DNA from: Winogradskyella pelagia
GTDB lineage: Bacteria > Bacteroidota > Bacteroidia > Flavobacteriales > Flavobacteriaceae
Assembly: GCF_017581965.1 (NCBI RefSeq)
Contig: NZ_JAGEVF010000007.1
Location: forward strand, 62,001 to 126,000
DNA: 64,000 nt
Direction of reading: 5' to 3'
In this document: positions 31,838 through 40,689 of the stretch, one piece after another
Layout of the letters: each line of letters opens with the position of its first letter
How positions within the stretch are numbered: the first letter of the stretch is position 1
Position numbers and translations under genes: made by a program
The notes under the pieces: model-generated
The model's database searches: none
What the model saw: only the letters and a program-made list of their open reading frames with translations
What the model was told of the DNA's origin: nothing

Positions 31838-34537
31838 TTATAATGTATAAACTACCCTTAAAGTTATGAACCTAGGCTGAATAAAGGTTTCACGTAAACT
31901 TAATGAAATATTACCAGCATTGGTATTAATTCGAGATTGGGTGTTCAACAAATTGGTTGCTCTAATCTCATACTCCCATTTTGCCTGACGCTCTTTCCTG
32001 TAAGATAATGTGGCATTCCAGATATCAAAGGTGTTAACATTTGTCCCATCATCTACACTATTATAACTATAGTCGGTTCTAAAGGTGACTTTATTCCAGA
32101 TATAAGCATCAAAAACCACATTGGGCGCGTTTGTGATAATTTTGTTACTATTGGTTCCCTGATCGACATCCTGTACAGAATAACTATACCTTACATTAAT
32201 ATTTGGTGCCTCTCTAAAATTAGTACGTATTCCCGGACGATAAGTTTGGGTGTAGGACTCGTTTGTAGATTGATTGCCTCCAATTATTTGATTAAATTTT
32301 GAATAGTTGAAGTTGGCCTGAAATTCAGCTCTAACTTTACCAAAAGTACGCTGATAGCGCCCAAAAGCTGTTAAGGTTTCATCCGCAAATGGAGAATTAA
32401 AAACCGTGGAACTTCTAATAACACTTTCAAAATCGACAATATTTCTAATTTGATCTTCTCGCTTACTATAACTAATATTAGCTATGATATTTGTAAAATT
32501 GAACAAATTAAAGTTTCTGTAGAAAAGCGATACGTTTTGGCTCAATCCATTTTCTATATCTGGATTACCCACAAATAAGCTATTAAAATTATTTAAGACC
32601 AAGCCTTGAGCTAAATTAGTAACATCAGTAAACTGATTTTGCATATTATATCTAAACGTAAGACTTTCACTATTCTTAATATCCCACCGAATATCAACGT
32701 CTGGTAAAATACGATAAAAGTCTTCACCAAATTCTTGCCCGTTTTGAAAGTTGTTATTTCCATAGGCGTGAAAAGAAACGGCAGGCCTAAAGGTAAAATC
32801 ACCAACTTTAGCCGTATAACGTACTCCTGCATAAACATCACTAAAGCTATAGCGCACATCATTTGTAGCGCCTGCGCTACCGATTGGAGTTGGATCAAAC
32901 TCCGATCTATCGTCTAAAAATTGGAATATTCTTGAATCAAAATCCTGACGGCTAAAAATGGTTCCCAAGAATAGGTTTAAATTACTCTTTGTATTTAAAA
33001 CATTGTAGTAATCTAACTTCCCATCAAACTGATTGGTCTTTATTCTTCGATCTTGAACAATATCAAAATTCTGTTGATTTAAATCTAAACCAATATCGTC
33101 TGCCGTGTTCTCATAAGTATCCTTATCCTCAATAACAGCATTATAAAAGGGGTCTTCATCCTGAAACAAATGCTGTGCTTCAAATGCCAAGATGTTCTTT
33201 TCATTAAGCGTTAAGTAATAATTAATATTTTGATTGATACTAAACGGATCATTTTCGTCTAGCTGCGTGTTTGCTCCTAATACAGAGGATAAAAATCGTT
33301 GACTTTGCTCTTCTTTGGTGTAGCTTCCTAAAATATCATAATCTAATTGATTATTCACATTTGGAATATATCGCGTACTTAATTTTAGTAACCCTGAATC
33401 TGTTACTTGATCTGCATCTTGTGAGGTTGTTTCATTTGGTATCCCTAATTCTGGATCTGTGTAAGTAATATCATTTCTCTGACGAGTATCGACATTAGCC
33501 CTATTATAAATCGCAAACCCACTAAAATCTAATTCATCCTTTGGGGAATAACTAAAATTACCTGCTAAAAGTTTAGACTCTATACGCTCAACTTGATTTC
33601 TGTTGGTGTTTAAAAAATTAGCCGTCGATGTCCCTAAATTTAGATTTGTTCCGCTACCACTACTTGCAGCCCTAAAGCCTCCACCAAAATTTCGTAAATC
33701 CCTACCGTTTAGTGTAGGCTCTCCAATATTGTTAACATCACCAATAATATTGACACTATATTTTGGATTGTAATAAAACAACTTTGGTTGTGCAACATAT
33801 AGCGCTTCATCGGTTGAGGCTCCAGCACCTACTCTAACATCTCCAAACCAAAAGTTGGTCTTTCCTTCCTTAAGTTTAATATTTATGGCAACATTATCTT
33901 GATTATTTCTTACACCACTCAACTGTCTGTTCTCTGAATAATTTTTTAAGACTTGTATTTTGTCTACGACATTAGACGGGATATTCTTGGTCGCAATTTG
34001 TGTATCACCATCAAAGAAATCTTTACCATCAACCATGACTTTTTGTACGCGTTGACCCTCCACCTCTATACCACCATCTTCGGTAATTTCAACACCTGGT
34101 AATTTTTCTAAAACGTCCTCTAATTTTCGTTCTGTACCATTTTTAAAGGAGTCTGCATTATATATTAAGGTATCTCCTTTGATCTGAACCGGCATTTCAT
34201 AGGTTAACTCTACGGCATCTAAGGCATCATCAATCTTCATGGTAAAGTCTTTTTTGATGTCCGCTTCTTTGGTTATAATCTCTTCTTGAATGGATTTAAA
34301 TCCAATCGCGGTAATCTGTAACTTGAATTTAGAATTTTTTGCTAAGGATAATTTATAATAACCCTTTGTGTCTGTTATACTGTAAGACTCCAAGCCTCCA
34401 CTTTCTGGGTCAATGGCTATAACATTTGTTAACTCAAGAGGTGTGCCAATGCTATCTTTAATTATACCACTCATAGTGACTTGAGCAAATGACAAACTAG
34501 TAACGCATAGTAGCGCTACAAACAAAAAGTGTTTCAT
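31838..34537 (-). CDS. TonB-dependent-receptor-like outer-membrane protein (CarboxypepD_reg + plug + barrel)
   Basis: The 899-residue protein has a signal peptide (about 1-18, LSFAQ). A CarboxypepD_reg-like Ig domain follows (about 20-100). A plug-like domain comes next (about 125-230; LEDVLEKLPGVEITEDGGIEVEG, VMVDGKDFF). A long C-terminal beta-barrel ends RFITLRVVYTL. It resembles the outer-membrane proteins repeatedly encoded beside GLPGLI proteins. No obvious TonB box was seen, so energy-coupled transport is uncertain. It is last in an operon after two GLPGLI genes and a small secreted protein. Substrate is unknown. Confidence 0.85.
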   Translation of the reverse strand: MKHFLFVALLCVTSLSFAQVTMSGIIKDSIGTPLELTNVIAIDPESGGLESYSITDTKGYYKLSLAKNSKFKLQITAIGFKSIQEEIITKEADIKKDFTMKIDDALDAVELTYEMPVQIKGDTLIYNADSFKNGTERKLEDVLEKLPGVEITEDGGIEVEGQRVQKVMVDGKDFFDGDTQIATKNIPSNVVDKIQVLKNYSENRQLSGVRNNQDNVAINIKLKEGKTNFWFGDVRVGAGASTDEALYVAQPKLFYYNPKYSVNIIGDVNNIGEPTLNGRDLRNFGGGFRAASSGSGTNLNLGTSTANFLNTNRNQVERIESKLLAGNFSYSPKDELDFSGFAIYNRANVDTRQRNDITYTDPELGIPNETTSQDADQVTDSGLLKLSTRYIPNVNNQLDYDILGSYTKEEQSQRFLSSVLGANTQLDENDPFSINQNINYYLTLNEKNILAFEAQHLFQDEDPFYNAVIEDKDTYENTADDIGLDLNQQNFDIVQDRRIKTNQFDGKLDYYNVLNTKSNLNLFLGTIFSRQDFDSRIFQFLDDRSEFDPTPIGSAGATNDVRYSFSDVYAGVRYTAKVGDFTFRPAVSFHAYGNNNFQNGQEFGEDFYRILPDVDIRWDIKNSESLTFRYNMQNQFTDVTNLAQGLVLNNFNSLFVGNPDIENGLSQNVSLFYRNFNLFNFTNIIANISYSKREDQIRNIVDFESVIRSSTVFNSPFADETLTAFGRYQRTFGKVRAEFQANFNYSKFNQIIGGNQSTNESYTQTYRPGIRTNFREAPNINVRYSYSVQDVDQGTNSNKIITNAPNVVFDAYIWNKVTFRTDYSYNSVDDGTNVNTFDIWNATLSYRKERQAKWEYEIRATNLLNTQSRINTNAGNISLSLRETFIQPRFITLRVVYTL

Positions 34538-34584
34538 AGTGTGCTTAGATATAGTTTGAAGTAATAACAGAAAATACGGCTATA

Positions 34585-35442
34585 TTAGCTACGTCTTCTC
34601 CTGCCACGATTGTTTCTAAATTCCTGCATTTTAGAAATGATGGTTTCTTTATACTCCTTTTTTGTAATTTCTTTTCCTTTAGAAGGAGCTTCTATTTTAA
34701 CCTTCTCCTCAGGATTTAATGTAATTTTTGAACAAAGCATAGTTGTAGTCCCTGCACTTACCTCAAGTATAAGTCCTGGCAATCCCCAATACTCTAGAGG
34801 ACCATGACTCACTGGTATTTGCGGCGAATACCAAGCCTCTACAGTTGTCATCGGAATCTCTTGTTTTGGTTCTTCTCCTATGGCCTTCAATGAATCAGCT
34901 ATTTTCTGATTTCTTTCCATGTCTCTAATTTCGTTCCAACTGAACGTGTACCAGGTTAATTCTTTTGTAGGAATAATGGCTGTAGCCTTAAAACACATAT
35001 AATTTCCTATCTGTTTAGACTCTTTGCCCATTGTCCATTGAATTGGCTGCAGTTTGTCTTTAACTAAGAACTGTTTACCGTAAAATTCCTGATCCTGAAT
35101 TTGAGTATTTGATTTAACGTTCTTGTAGCTTTCGCCCGCAGAGAAATTTTTCCCCCAAGAGTTTGTTGCACCAGACATAGCATCCAATTTATCCTCTTCA
35201 TAAAATAAAGACTCTTCTTTGTTAAAGTTGAGCACAAAAGTCTTCTCTAATTGACTTTTCATCCGCTCTTTAATTTGTTTTTTCTGGGCTTCACTAAATC
35301 GAGCGCCCCAACGTCCAAGATCCATAGTTGTCTTAGAGAAGTATACAGCCTGTCCTTGAAATTCTTGTACAGGTGGTTTATGAAGTGAAAATACAGTAAG
35401 GGTAAGTACTAAAATACTGATTTTAAGTAATAATGGTTTCAT
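34585..35442 (-). CDS. GLPGLI family secreted protein (copy 1)
   Basis: The frame opens at 35478; ATG 35442 (MKPLLLKISILVLTLTVFSL) gives the signal peptide. The 285-residue product has the family-defining motif WGLPGLILEV near residue 220, after YSPQIPVSHGPLEY. Upstream it has the conserved YFSKTTMDLGR and FVLNFNKEESLFYEE patterns. The C-terminus is basic (NNRGRRRRS). GLPGLI proteins are widespread in Bacteroidota and have no established function. It lies 47 bases before the receptor-like gene. Confidence 0.88.
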   Translation of the reverse strand: MKPLLLKISILVLTLTVFSLHKPPVQEFQGQAVYFSKTTMDLGRWGARFSEAQKKQIKERMKSQLEKTFVLNFNKEESLFYEEDKLDAMSGATNSWGKNFSAGESYKNVKSNTQIQDQEFYGKQFLVKDKLQPIQWTMGKESKQIGNYMCFKATAIIPTKELTWYTFSWNEIRDMERNQKIADSLKAIGEEPKQEIPMTTVEAWYSPQIPVSHGPLEYWGLPGLILEVSAGTTTMLCSKITLNPEEKVKIEAPSKGKEITKKEYKETIISKMQEFRNNRGRRRRS

Positions 35443-35618
35443 AGGAATTACAGGTTTAGCTTTAATGATGTCTAACAAATGTATTTAATGTTTAAACAAA
35501 AAACATTTCTTTATTATAACATTAACACTCTCAACAATCAGTTAAATCAACTAACAACTCTTAGACTTAAAGTTTTTCTATACGTTTAATCCTAATTAGT
35601 TAATAAAACCTTAAAGTT

Positions 35619-36479
35619 TTAACCGCCTATTCTAATCTGTATGGTCTCGCCACTTTCTCTCCCTGTAGGTCTATATCTTTCTTGAAATTCTCTTAGCTTC
35701 TTCTCCCTGATTTCATCAAACTCAGCTTTACTCACTTCTTTACCTTTTGATGGTTTCTTTATGCTTATATCATTTTCTGGATTTAAAACTATTTGGCTAC
35801 AAATAATTTGTTGTTCGCCGTCATTAATCTCGAGAATTAATCCAGGTAAGCCTTGAAACTGACTTGGCCCATTATTAATAGGTATCTGAGGTGTATACCA
35901 GGCCGTAACCGTTCTAGTTCGTGTCTCTGTCTTTGGTTCTGAGTCTTCATCATCATTACCGTTTCCAAAACTACTCGTCGTAACTTCAACATCTTCTTTA
36001 AAAGTGGCCTTATAACAGGTGAATTTACCTATGTTCTTTGTGTCCTTCTCTAGTTGCCACTGATAGGTCTCTAGACTATCTTTTATTAGAAATATCTTAC
36101 CGAATAATTCATTTTGATTGATAAAAAAACCGGCCTTAGTATTCTTATAAAGAACATCAGAACCACCTCCACCACCGAACGCTTTAATTTGAATGCCATC
36201 TACAGAAATTCCAGAACCAGGCGTTGCCAGACTTACATCCTCCTTATAAACAGACTCTTCTCTATTGAAGGACAGTAAAAATGTTTTCTCAAACTGCTTT
36301 TTTAGCATTTCTTGCATCTTCTTTTGCATGTCAGGCGCTAAACTTGTATTGGTACTATCAATTTTTAAATCAACTTTTCGCTTTGTCTTGTACGTTGCGA
36401 CTCCTTGAAAATCTTGAGCATTAGCAGTAGAAAATACTGCCGTCAATACCAAAACTACTATTCTTATAACTGTTGCCAT
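35619..36479 (-). CDS. GLPGLI family secreted protein (copy 2)
   Basis: The 286-residue protein has a signal peptide (about 1-22, STANAQ) and the motif QGLPGLILEI after YTPQIPINNGPSQF. The core shares the order of copy 1: an early Lys-rich strand, FLLSFNREESVYKE, ELFGKIFLIKDSL, KNIGKFTCYKATF, then GLPGLI and a GKEVSKAEF tail. A Gly-rich loop (AFGGGGGSD) near residue 95 is specific to it. The copies are clearly homologous but diverged, so the duplication is not recent. It lies 19 bases after the small secreted protein gene. Confidence 0.88.
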   Translation of the reverse strand: MATVIRIVVLVLTAVFSTANAQDFQGVATYKTKRKVDLKIDSTNTSLAPDMQKKMQEMLKKQFEKTFLLSFNREESVYKEDVSLATPGSGISVDGIQIKAFGGGGGSDVLYKNTKAGFFINQNELFGKIFLIKDSLETYQWQLEKDTKNIGKFTCYKATFKEDVEVTTSSFGNGNDDEDSEPKTETRTRTVTAWYTPQIPINNGPSQFQGLPGLILEINDGEQQIICSQIVLNPENDISIKKPSKGKEVSKAEFDEIREKKLREFQERYRPTGRESGETIQIRIGG

Positions 36480-36497
36480 TTGATTGATGATTTTTAG

Positions 36498-36866
36498 TTA
36501 TTTATTTTGATAATATTTAATTGCCGCCTTTTTTATGGCTTCTACCCGCTTAATAAAAATAGTCTCTTCACCTGAGGACCCTTCAACTTTGTAGGACATA
36601 TTAGATTTTTGTCCATTTGACATTGGTTTGCCGTTACATACCAATTTAAAGGATACTGCTTTATCATCACCTGATAGTTCAAACATTTCCCTTACATCAT
36701 CTAGGGTAAATGTAGACTCCAACTCCTCAAGTGAATCCACTGTAACCGTAACATCAACGCGCTCCACCCTTGTCTCTTTTCTAATTTCTATATCCTCTAA
36801 AGATTTAGATTGACTGAATCCCAAAACTCCTAACACTAAGGTTAAAGGTAAAATTAAATTTTTCAT
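36498..36866 (-). CDS. Small secreted protein, first gene of the GLPGLI operon
   Basis: The 122-residue product has a signal peptide (about 1-18, LGFSQ) and a mature part of about 104 residues with no recognised family. It contains two acidic stretches (DSLEELESTFTLDDVREMFEL), a single Cys (KLVCNGKP) and a GSSGEETIF segment. Leading the GLPGLI operon, directly downstream of the triple GTTAAC repeat, it is a candidate partner, chaperone or signal for the GLPGLI/receptor proteins. Function is unknown. Confidence 0.7.
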   Translation of the reverse strand: MKNLILPLTLVLGVLGFSQSKSLEDIEIRKETRVERVDVTVTVDSLEELESTFTLDDVREMFELSGDDKAVSFKLVCNGKPMSNGQKSNMSYKVEGSSGEETIFIKRVEAIKKAAIKYYQNK

Positions 36867-36928
36867 GATTTCTAATACTTTTAATGATTAATACCCTACA
36901 AATATCATCACAGATTTTGTTCTAATGC

Positions 36929-36954
36929 GTTAACCAGTGTTAACGTGTGTTAAC
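36929..36954. promoter_or_regulatory. Triple GTTAAC repeat, candidate response-regulator operator
   Basis: GTTAAC occurs at 36929-36934, 36939-36944 and 36949-36954, an exact 10-bp period with 4-base spacers. It lies between the divergent GLPGLI operon and the kinase gene. OmpR/PhoB-type regulators bind such helical-phase direct repeats. A near -7 box (GATATTTG, minus, 36906-36899) would place the repeats near -36 to -61 of the GLPGLI operon. Confidence 0.6.
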
Positions 36955-36994
36955 CGATTAGTATTACTTTGGTATTTACCCATACATTTGACAT

Positions 36995-38542
36995 ATGAAT
37001 GACAAACGTTATCAATATATCCTATATGTAATTGTCACGGTGATTATCGCAACTATTACCATACAGGCGTATTGGAATTACAAAAACTACCTCACTAACA
37101 AGCAACAGCTTAAAACTGACGTACAAGTAAGCTTAGATAAAGCTGTTGACGACTACTATGCAAGGCTTGCCGAAAAATCTACTTTCGGTATTTTCTTAGA
37201 TGGCGACCAACAAAAAAATGCCCTCGCAGAAGGGAGTGAAGTAGAGCGATTATTAATGCAGATAGATAGTGTAGATGAAAATAAAAAGCAATTTGTGTTC
37301 AATGATTCCTTCGGGATTAATAATATAAAAGGCATAACGGTTCTCAAAGGCAAGGCAGTAGATTCAATGGAGAATTTCCTAAAACAGGACAATAGCCCCA
37401 ATGTCTCACAAGGTTTATTTAAATATCGACTAGACAGTATCAAGGAAGCTAATGATAGTTTGAACATGAAGAATATTGAGTTCTTGACTTCAAAAATAGT
37501 AGTATCTATCACTAATGATAGTCTCAATGTAGCCGAAGTTGATAGTTTGCTCAAAAAGGAGTTTCAACGAAAAGAAATAGGGATTAAAAGCCAACTTAAG
37601 TTTTTTAAATCTAGCGTATTTAGACAAGTGGCTAAGATAAAAGACTCGCTGCAAAACAAAAACTCAGTTGAAAAGGAATACGAACTCAATGCCATTTCAG
37701 AGTCAACATTTTTACCAAAAGGAAGTATCCTCGAATTGGAATACAGTAATGAAACCTTAACGGTGTTAAAGCGAAGCCTTAGTGGTATTCTAATTTCTAT
37801 CGTACTTGTCCTAGCAGTTATTAGTTGTCTATTTTATTTATTGAAAATCATCAAAAATCAGAAGCAGCTGGCAGAAGTTAAGAATGACCTCATAAGCAAC
37901 ATTACACACGAGTTTAAAACACCTATTGCCACCATTGGTGTAGCCTTAGAGAGCATTAATAATTTTAACGGTATTGACGATAAAGAGAAAACAAAAAAAT
38001 ACCTCGATATGTCGTCTGAGCAATTAGGCAAACTGAATATCATGGTTGAGAAACTTCTGGAAACAGCAACCCTTGACAGTGATAAACTAAAACTTCAACT
38101 AGAAACGGTCAATGTCGTTGACATCATTGAAGATGTATTCAATCGCTATGAGGTTCAGTTTCCAAAAAAAGAATTTCGGTTGAGTTTGAAAGCTAAAAGC
38201 ATACGAGCTTCGGTTGATGTTTTTCATTTCGAAAATGCCATCAATAACCTTTTTGATAATGCCGTTAAATATGGTGGTCCTGAAATTTTCGTTGATGTTC
38301 TTCCTAAATCAAACCATCTTGAAATCCTTATTTCTGATAATGGAAAAAATCTCTCAAAAGCAGACAAAGAACGGATTTTTGAAAAATTCTATCGTGTGCC
38401 AAAAGGCAATAGGCATGACGTAAAAGGATTTGGTATTGGGTTGTTTTATACCAAAACGATTATAGAAAAACTCGGAGGAACTATAACTGTTGAAATCAAT
38501 AATGCTTTGACCACTTTTAAAATTACGCTACCAAATGGCTGA
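36995..38542 (+). CDS. Membrane sensor histidine kinase
   Basis: The 515-residue kinase has TM1 (about 8-28), a periplasmic sensor of about 230 residues, and TM2 (about 262-285). The HisKA domain has the phospho-His in NITHEFKTPIATI (about 303-315). The HATPase domain has N box NAINNLFDNAVKYG, G1 ISDNGK and G2 GFGIGLFYTK. The sensor has no recognised fold. A TACATTTG box lies only 5 bases before the ATG, so either another promoter is used or the transcript is almost leaderless. It overlaps its response regulator by 8 bp and is divergent from the GLPGLI operon, which it may control. Confidence 0.93.
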   Translation: MNDKRYQYILYVIVTVIIATITIQAYWNYKNYLTNKQQLKTDVQVSLDKAVDDYYARLAEKSTFGIFLDGDQQKNALAEGSEVERLLMQIDSVDENKKQFVFNDSFGINNIKGITVLKGKAVDSMENFLKQDNSPNVSQGLFKYRLDSIKEANDSLNMKNIEFLTSKIVVSITNDSLNVAEVDSLLKKEFQRKEIGIKSQLKFFKSSVFRQVAKIKDSLQNKNSVEKEYELNAISESTFLPKGSILELEYSNETLTVLKRSLSGILISIVLVLAVISCLFYLLKIIKNQKQLAEVKNDLISNITHEFKTPIATIGVALESINNFNGIDDKEKTKKYLDMSSEQLGKLNIMVEKLLETATLDSDKLKLQLETVNVVDIIEDVFNRYEVQFPKKEFRLSLKAKSIRASVDVFHFENAINNLFDNAVKYGGPEIFVDVLPKSNHLEILISDNGKNLSKADKERIFEKFYRVPKGNRHDVKGFGIGLFYTKTIIEKLGGTITVEINNALTTFKITLPNG

Positions 38543-39218
38543 TACCATAAAATTACTTTTAGCAGAGGACGAGGCGGCTTTAGGCCTTATTATAAAAGAA
38601 AGTTTAGAGACAAGAGACTTCGATGTTGTTTTATGCGAAGATGGTGTAAAAGCGCTTGAAAAATATCAAACCGAATCACCAGATGTCTTGGTTTTGGATG
38701 TAATGATGCCAAAAAAAGATGGTTTTACATTAGCAAAAGAAATACGCGCTGTTGATGATACTATTCCCATTATTTTCTTAACTGCAAAATCCCAAACTAC
38801 AGATGTTGTAGAAGGGTTCTCAATTGGAGGTAATGATTATCTAAAAAAGCCGTTTAGTATGGAAGAGCTTATAGTACGTGTACATAACTTGCTACATCGT
38901 TCTAAGCTTCAAAAGCAAACAGAGGTTATATCACTTGGTGATTTCACATTTGATTTTCCGAAACAAATTCTATCGTATAAAAATGAAAATACAGTTCAAC
39001 TCACCCATAGGGAAGCCCACTTACTCTTTCATCTTATAAAAAACAAAAACAGGGTATTAGACCGTTCCCTTATTCTAAATAAACTTTGGGGCACTGATGA
39101 TTTCTTTTCTGCTAGAAGTATGGACGTTTTTATCACCAAGCTAAGGAAGAAACTCAAACAAGATTCTCGCATTCAGATTATCAATGTGCGTGGTTATGGA
39201 TACAAACTGACTCTATAA
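38535..39218 (+). CDS. OmpR-family response regulator
   Basis: The 227-residue protein has an intact receiver (acidic pair Glu11-Asp12, phospho-acceptor Asp55 in VLDVMMPKKDG, conserved Lys in YLKKPF). It has a C-terminal winged helix (about 130-227; LTHREAHLLFHLIKNKN, SARSMDVFITKLRKKL, VRGYGYKL). It is the cognate partner of the overlapping kinase gene. Winged-helix regulators bind tandem direct repeats, which makes the GTTAAC triplet upstream of the kinase the obvious first candidate target. Confidence 0.95.
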   Translation: MADTIKLLLAEDEAALGLIIKESLETRDFDVVLCEDGVKALEKYQTESPDVLVLDVMMPKKDGFTLAKEIRAVDDTIPIIFLTAKSQTTDVVEGFSIGGNDYLKKPFSMEELIVRVHNLLHRSKLQKQTEVISLGDFTFDFPKQILSYKNENTVQLTHREAHLLFHLIKNKNRVLDRSLILNKLWGTDDFFSARSMDVFITKLRKKLKQDSRIQIINVRGYGYKLTL

Positions 39219-39288
39219 TAAGTATATACTAAAACATATTAATATGGTGTTATAGAATGGTACATTTTTTTGTACTTTTCCATTTCTA

Positions 39289-40071
39289 ATGCGCAAGATT
39301 TTTTATTTTTTTCTATGTCTCGGGTGTTTGTTAAATGCCCAAATTAAACCTAAAGCAATTTTTAAGGATTCCATAAAAATTGACGCCAAATCTATATTTG
39401 GAGTAGATACGTTTGGCACCTTTTACTACACCACTGAGGATAATACCTTTTACAAAAAAACAAAAGACACTATTGTTACCTACACCAACTTTCAACTTAA
39501 TGAAATAACGAGTGCCAATGCCTTTAATCCGTTAAAAATTAATTTGTTTTATCAAGACTTCAACACCGCCATTATTTTAGATAACAGATTGGCAGAAATT
39601 TTTAAAATTGATTTTAACACCTTAATTCCCTATAAAAATGTATCCTATGTTTCCAATGGCTTTGATAATACCCTTTGGATTTTTAATCAAGATTTACAGC
39701 AACTTGAGCTCTATGACTTCATCACCAATAAAATACGATTAAAAACAGTCCCTGTACAATCTCAAATACTAGATTTAAAAAGTGATTACAATTACTGTTA
39801 TATGTTAACAGAGAAGTACCTTTATATCTACAATTACTTTGGAAGTTTGGTTGCAAAGCATACCAATGACGGCTTTAAAAATATGGCCTTTAGCAAGGCG
39901 CACTTAATACTAAACAAAGGAAATAAGCTTTATATCTTACCTAAAAATGGTTCAGAGATAAAGGCTATTGAACACCCTAATTTGTTAATAAAACAGTTTT
40001 TGGTAACGAATGAAACCTTGTATATTTACAACGACGGAACTCTCAGTCGCTATCAACTAAAATTACAATAG
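39289..40071 (+). CDS. Secreted beta-propeller-like protein of unknown function
   Basis: The 260-residue protein has a signal peptide (about 1-18, LLNAQ). It contains repeated short strands of the type 'xxLWIFNQDLQQLELYDF', 'YCYMLTEKYLYIYNYFGSLV' and 'ETLYIYNDGTLSRYQL', suggesting a small propeller or repeat fold. No family was recognised. It ends 3 bases before the deoxynucleoside kinase gene, so the two are probably co-transcribed even though one product is exported and the other cytoplasmic. Confidence 0.7.
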   Translation: MRKIFYFFLCLGCLLNAQIKPKAIFKDSIKIDAKSIFGVDTFGTFYYTTEDNTFYKKTKDTIVTYTNFQLNEITSANAFNPLKINLFYQDFNTAIILDNRLAEIFKIDFNTLIPYKNVSYVSNGFDNTLWIFNQDLQQLELYDFITNKIRLKTVPVQSQILDLKSDYNYCYMLTEKYLYIYNYFGSLVAKHTNDGFKNMAFSKAHLILNKGNKLYILPKNGSEIKAIEHPNLLIKQFLVTNETLYIYNDGTLSRYQLKLQ

Positions 40072-40074
40072 ATT

Positions 40075-40689
40075 ATGCATATTGCTGTGGCAGGAAATAT
40101 CGGTGCTGGTAAAACAACACTGACTAAATTATTAGCAAAACATTACAAATGGGAAGCCCAGCTAGAAGATGTTGTAGACAATCCATATTTAGATGATTTT
40201 TACAACCAAATGGAACGCTGGAGTTTTAATCTACAAGTTTATTTTTTAAACAGTCGATTTAGACAGATTAAACAAATTAGAAATAGTGGTAAGGATATAA
40301 TCCAAGATAGAACCATTTACGAAGACGCCCATATTTTTGCACCAAACCTTCATGCAATGGGACTTATGACAAATCGAGATTTTGAGAATTATTCCTCCTT
40401 ATTCGAACTCATGGAGTCCTTTGTTAAAGGGCCGGATTTATTAATCTATTTAAGAAGTACTATTCCCAATTTAGTTTCACAAATACACAAGCGCGGTCGT
40501 GATTATGAAAATTCTATAAGCATTGATTATTTAAGTCGATTGAATGAGCGCTATGAAGCCTGGATACACGGTTACGATAAAGGTAATCTTCTCATTATTA
40601 ATGTTGACGAATTGGACTTTGTTGATAATCCTGAAGATTTAGGTGGTATTATAAATAAGATTGATGCAGAGATTAATGGCTTATTCTAA
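40075..40689 (+). CDS. Deoxynucleoside kinase
   Basis: This 204-residue P-loop kinase phosphorylates deoxynucleosides in the salvage pathway. It has Walker A GNIGAGKTT (7-15), a substrate Glu-containing VVDNPYL segment, the DRTIYEDAHIF motif (corresponding to ERS/DRS) and the LID Arg region (HKRGRDYEN). Deoxyadenosine, deoxyguanosine or deoxycytidine specificity cannot be decided. It fits with the CNT nucleoside transporter and thyA in the same window. Its stop overlaps the convergent App1-like gene by 4 bp. Confidence 0.92.
   Translation: MHIAVAGNIGAGKTTLTKLLAKHYKWEAQLEDVVDNPYLDDFYNQMERWSFNLQVYFLNSRFRQIKQIRNSGKDIIQDRTIYEDAHIFAPNLHAMGLMTNRDFENYSSLFELMESFVKGPDLLIYLRSTIPNLVSQIHKRGRDYENSISIDYLSRLNERYEAWIHGYDKGNLLIINVDELDFVDNPEDLGGIINKIDAEINGLF

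Noticed and set aside
39240..39285. GTAC-T-run-GTAC palindrome before the secreted propeller-like gene as a terminator for the response regulator
   Set aside because: Only four paired bases around a T-run; not a stable hairpin.
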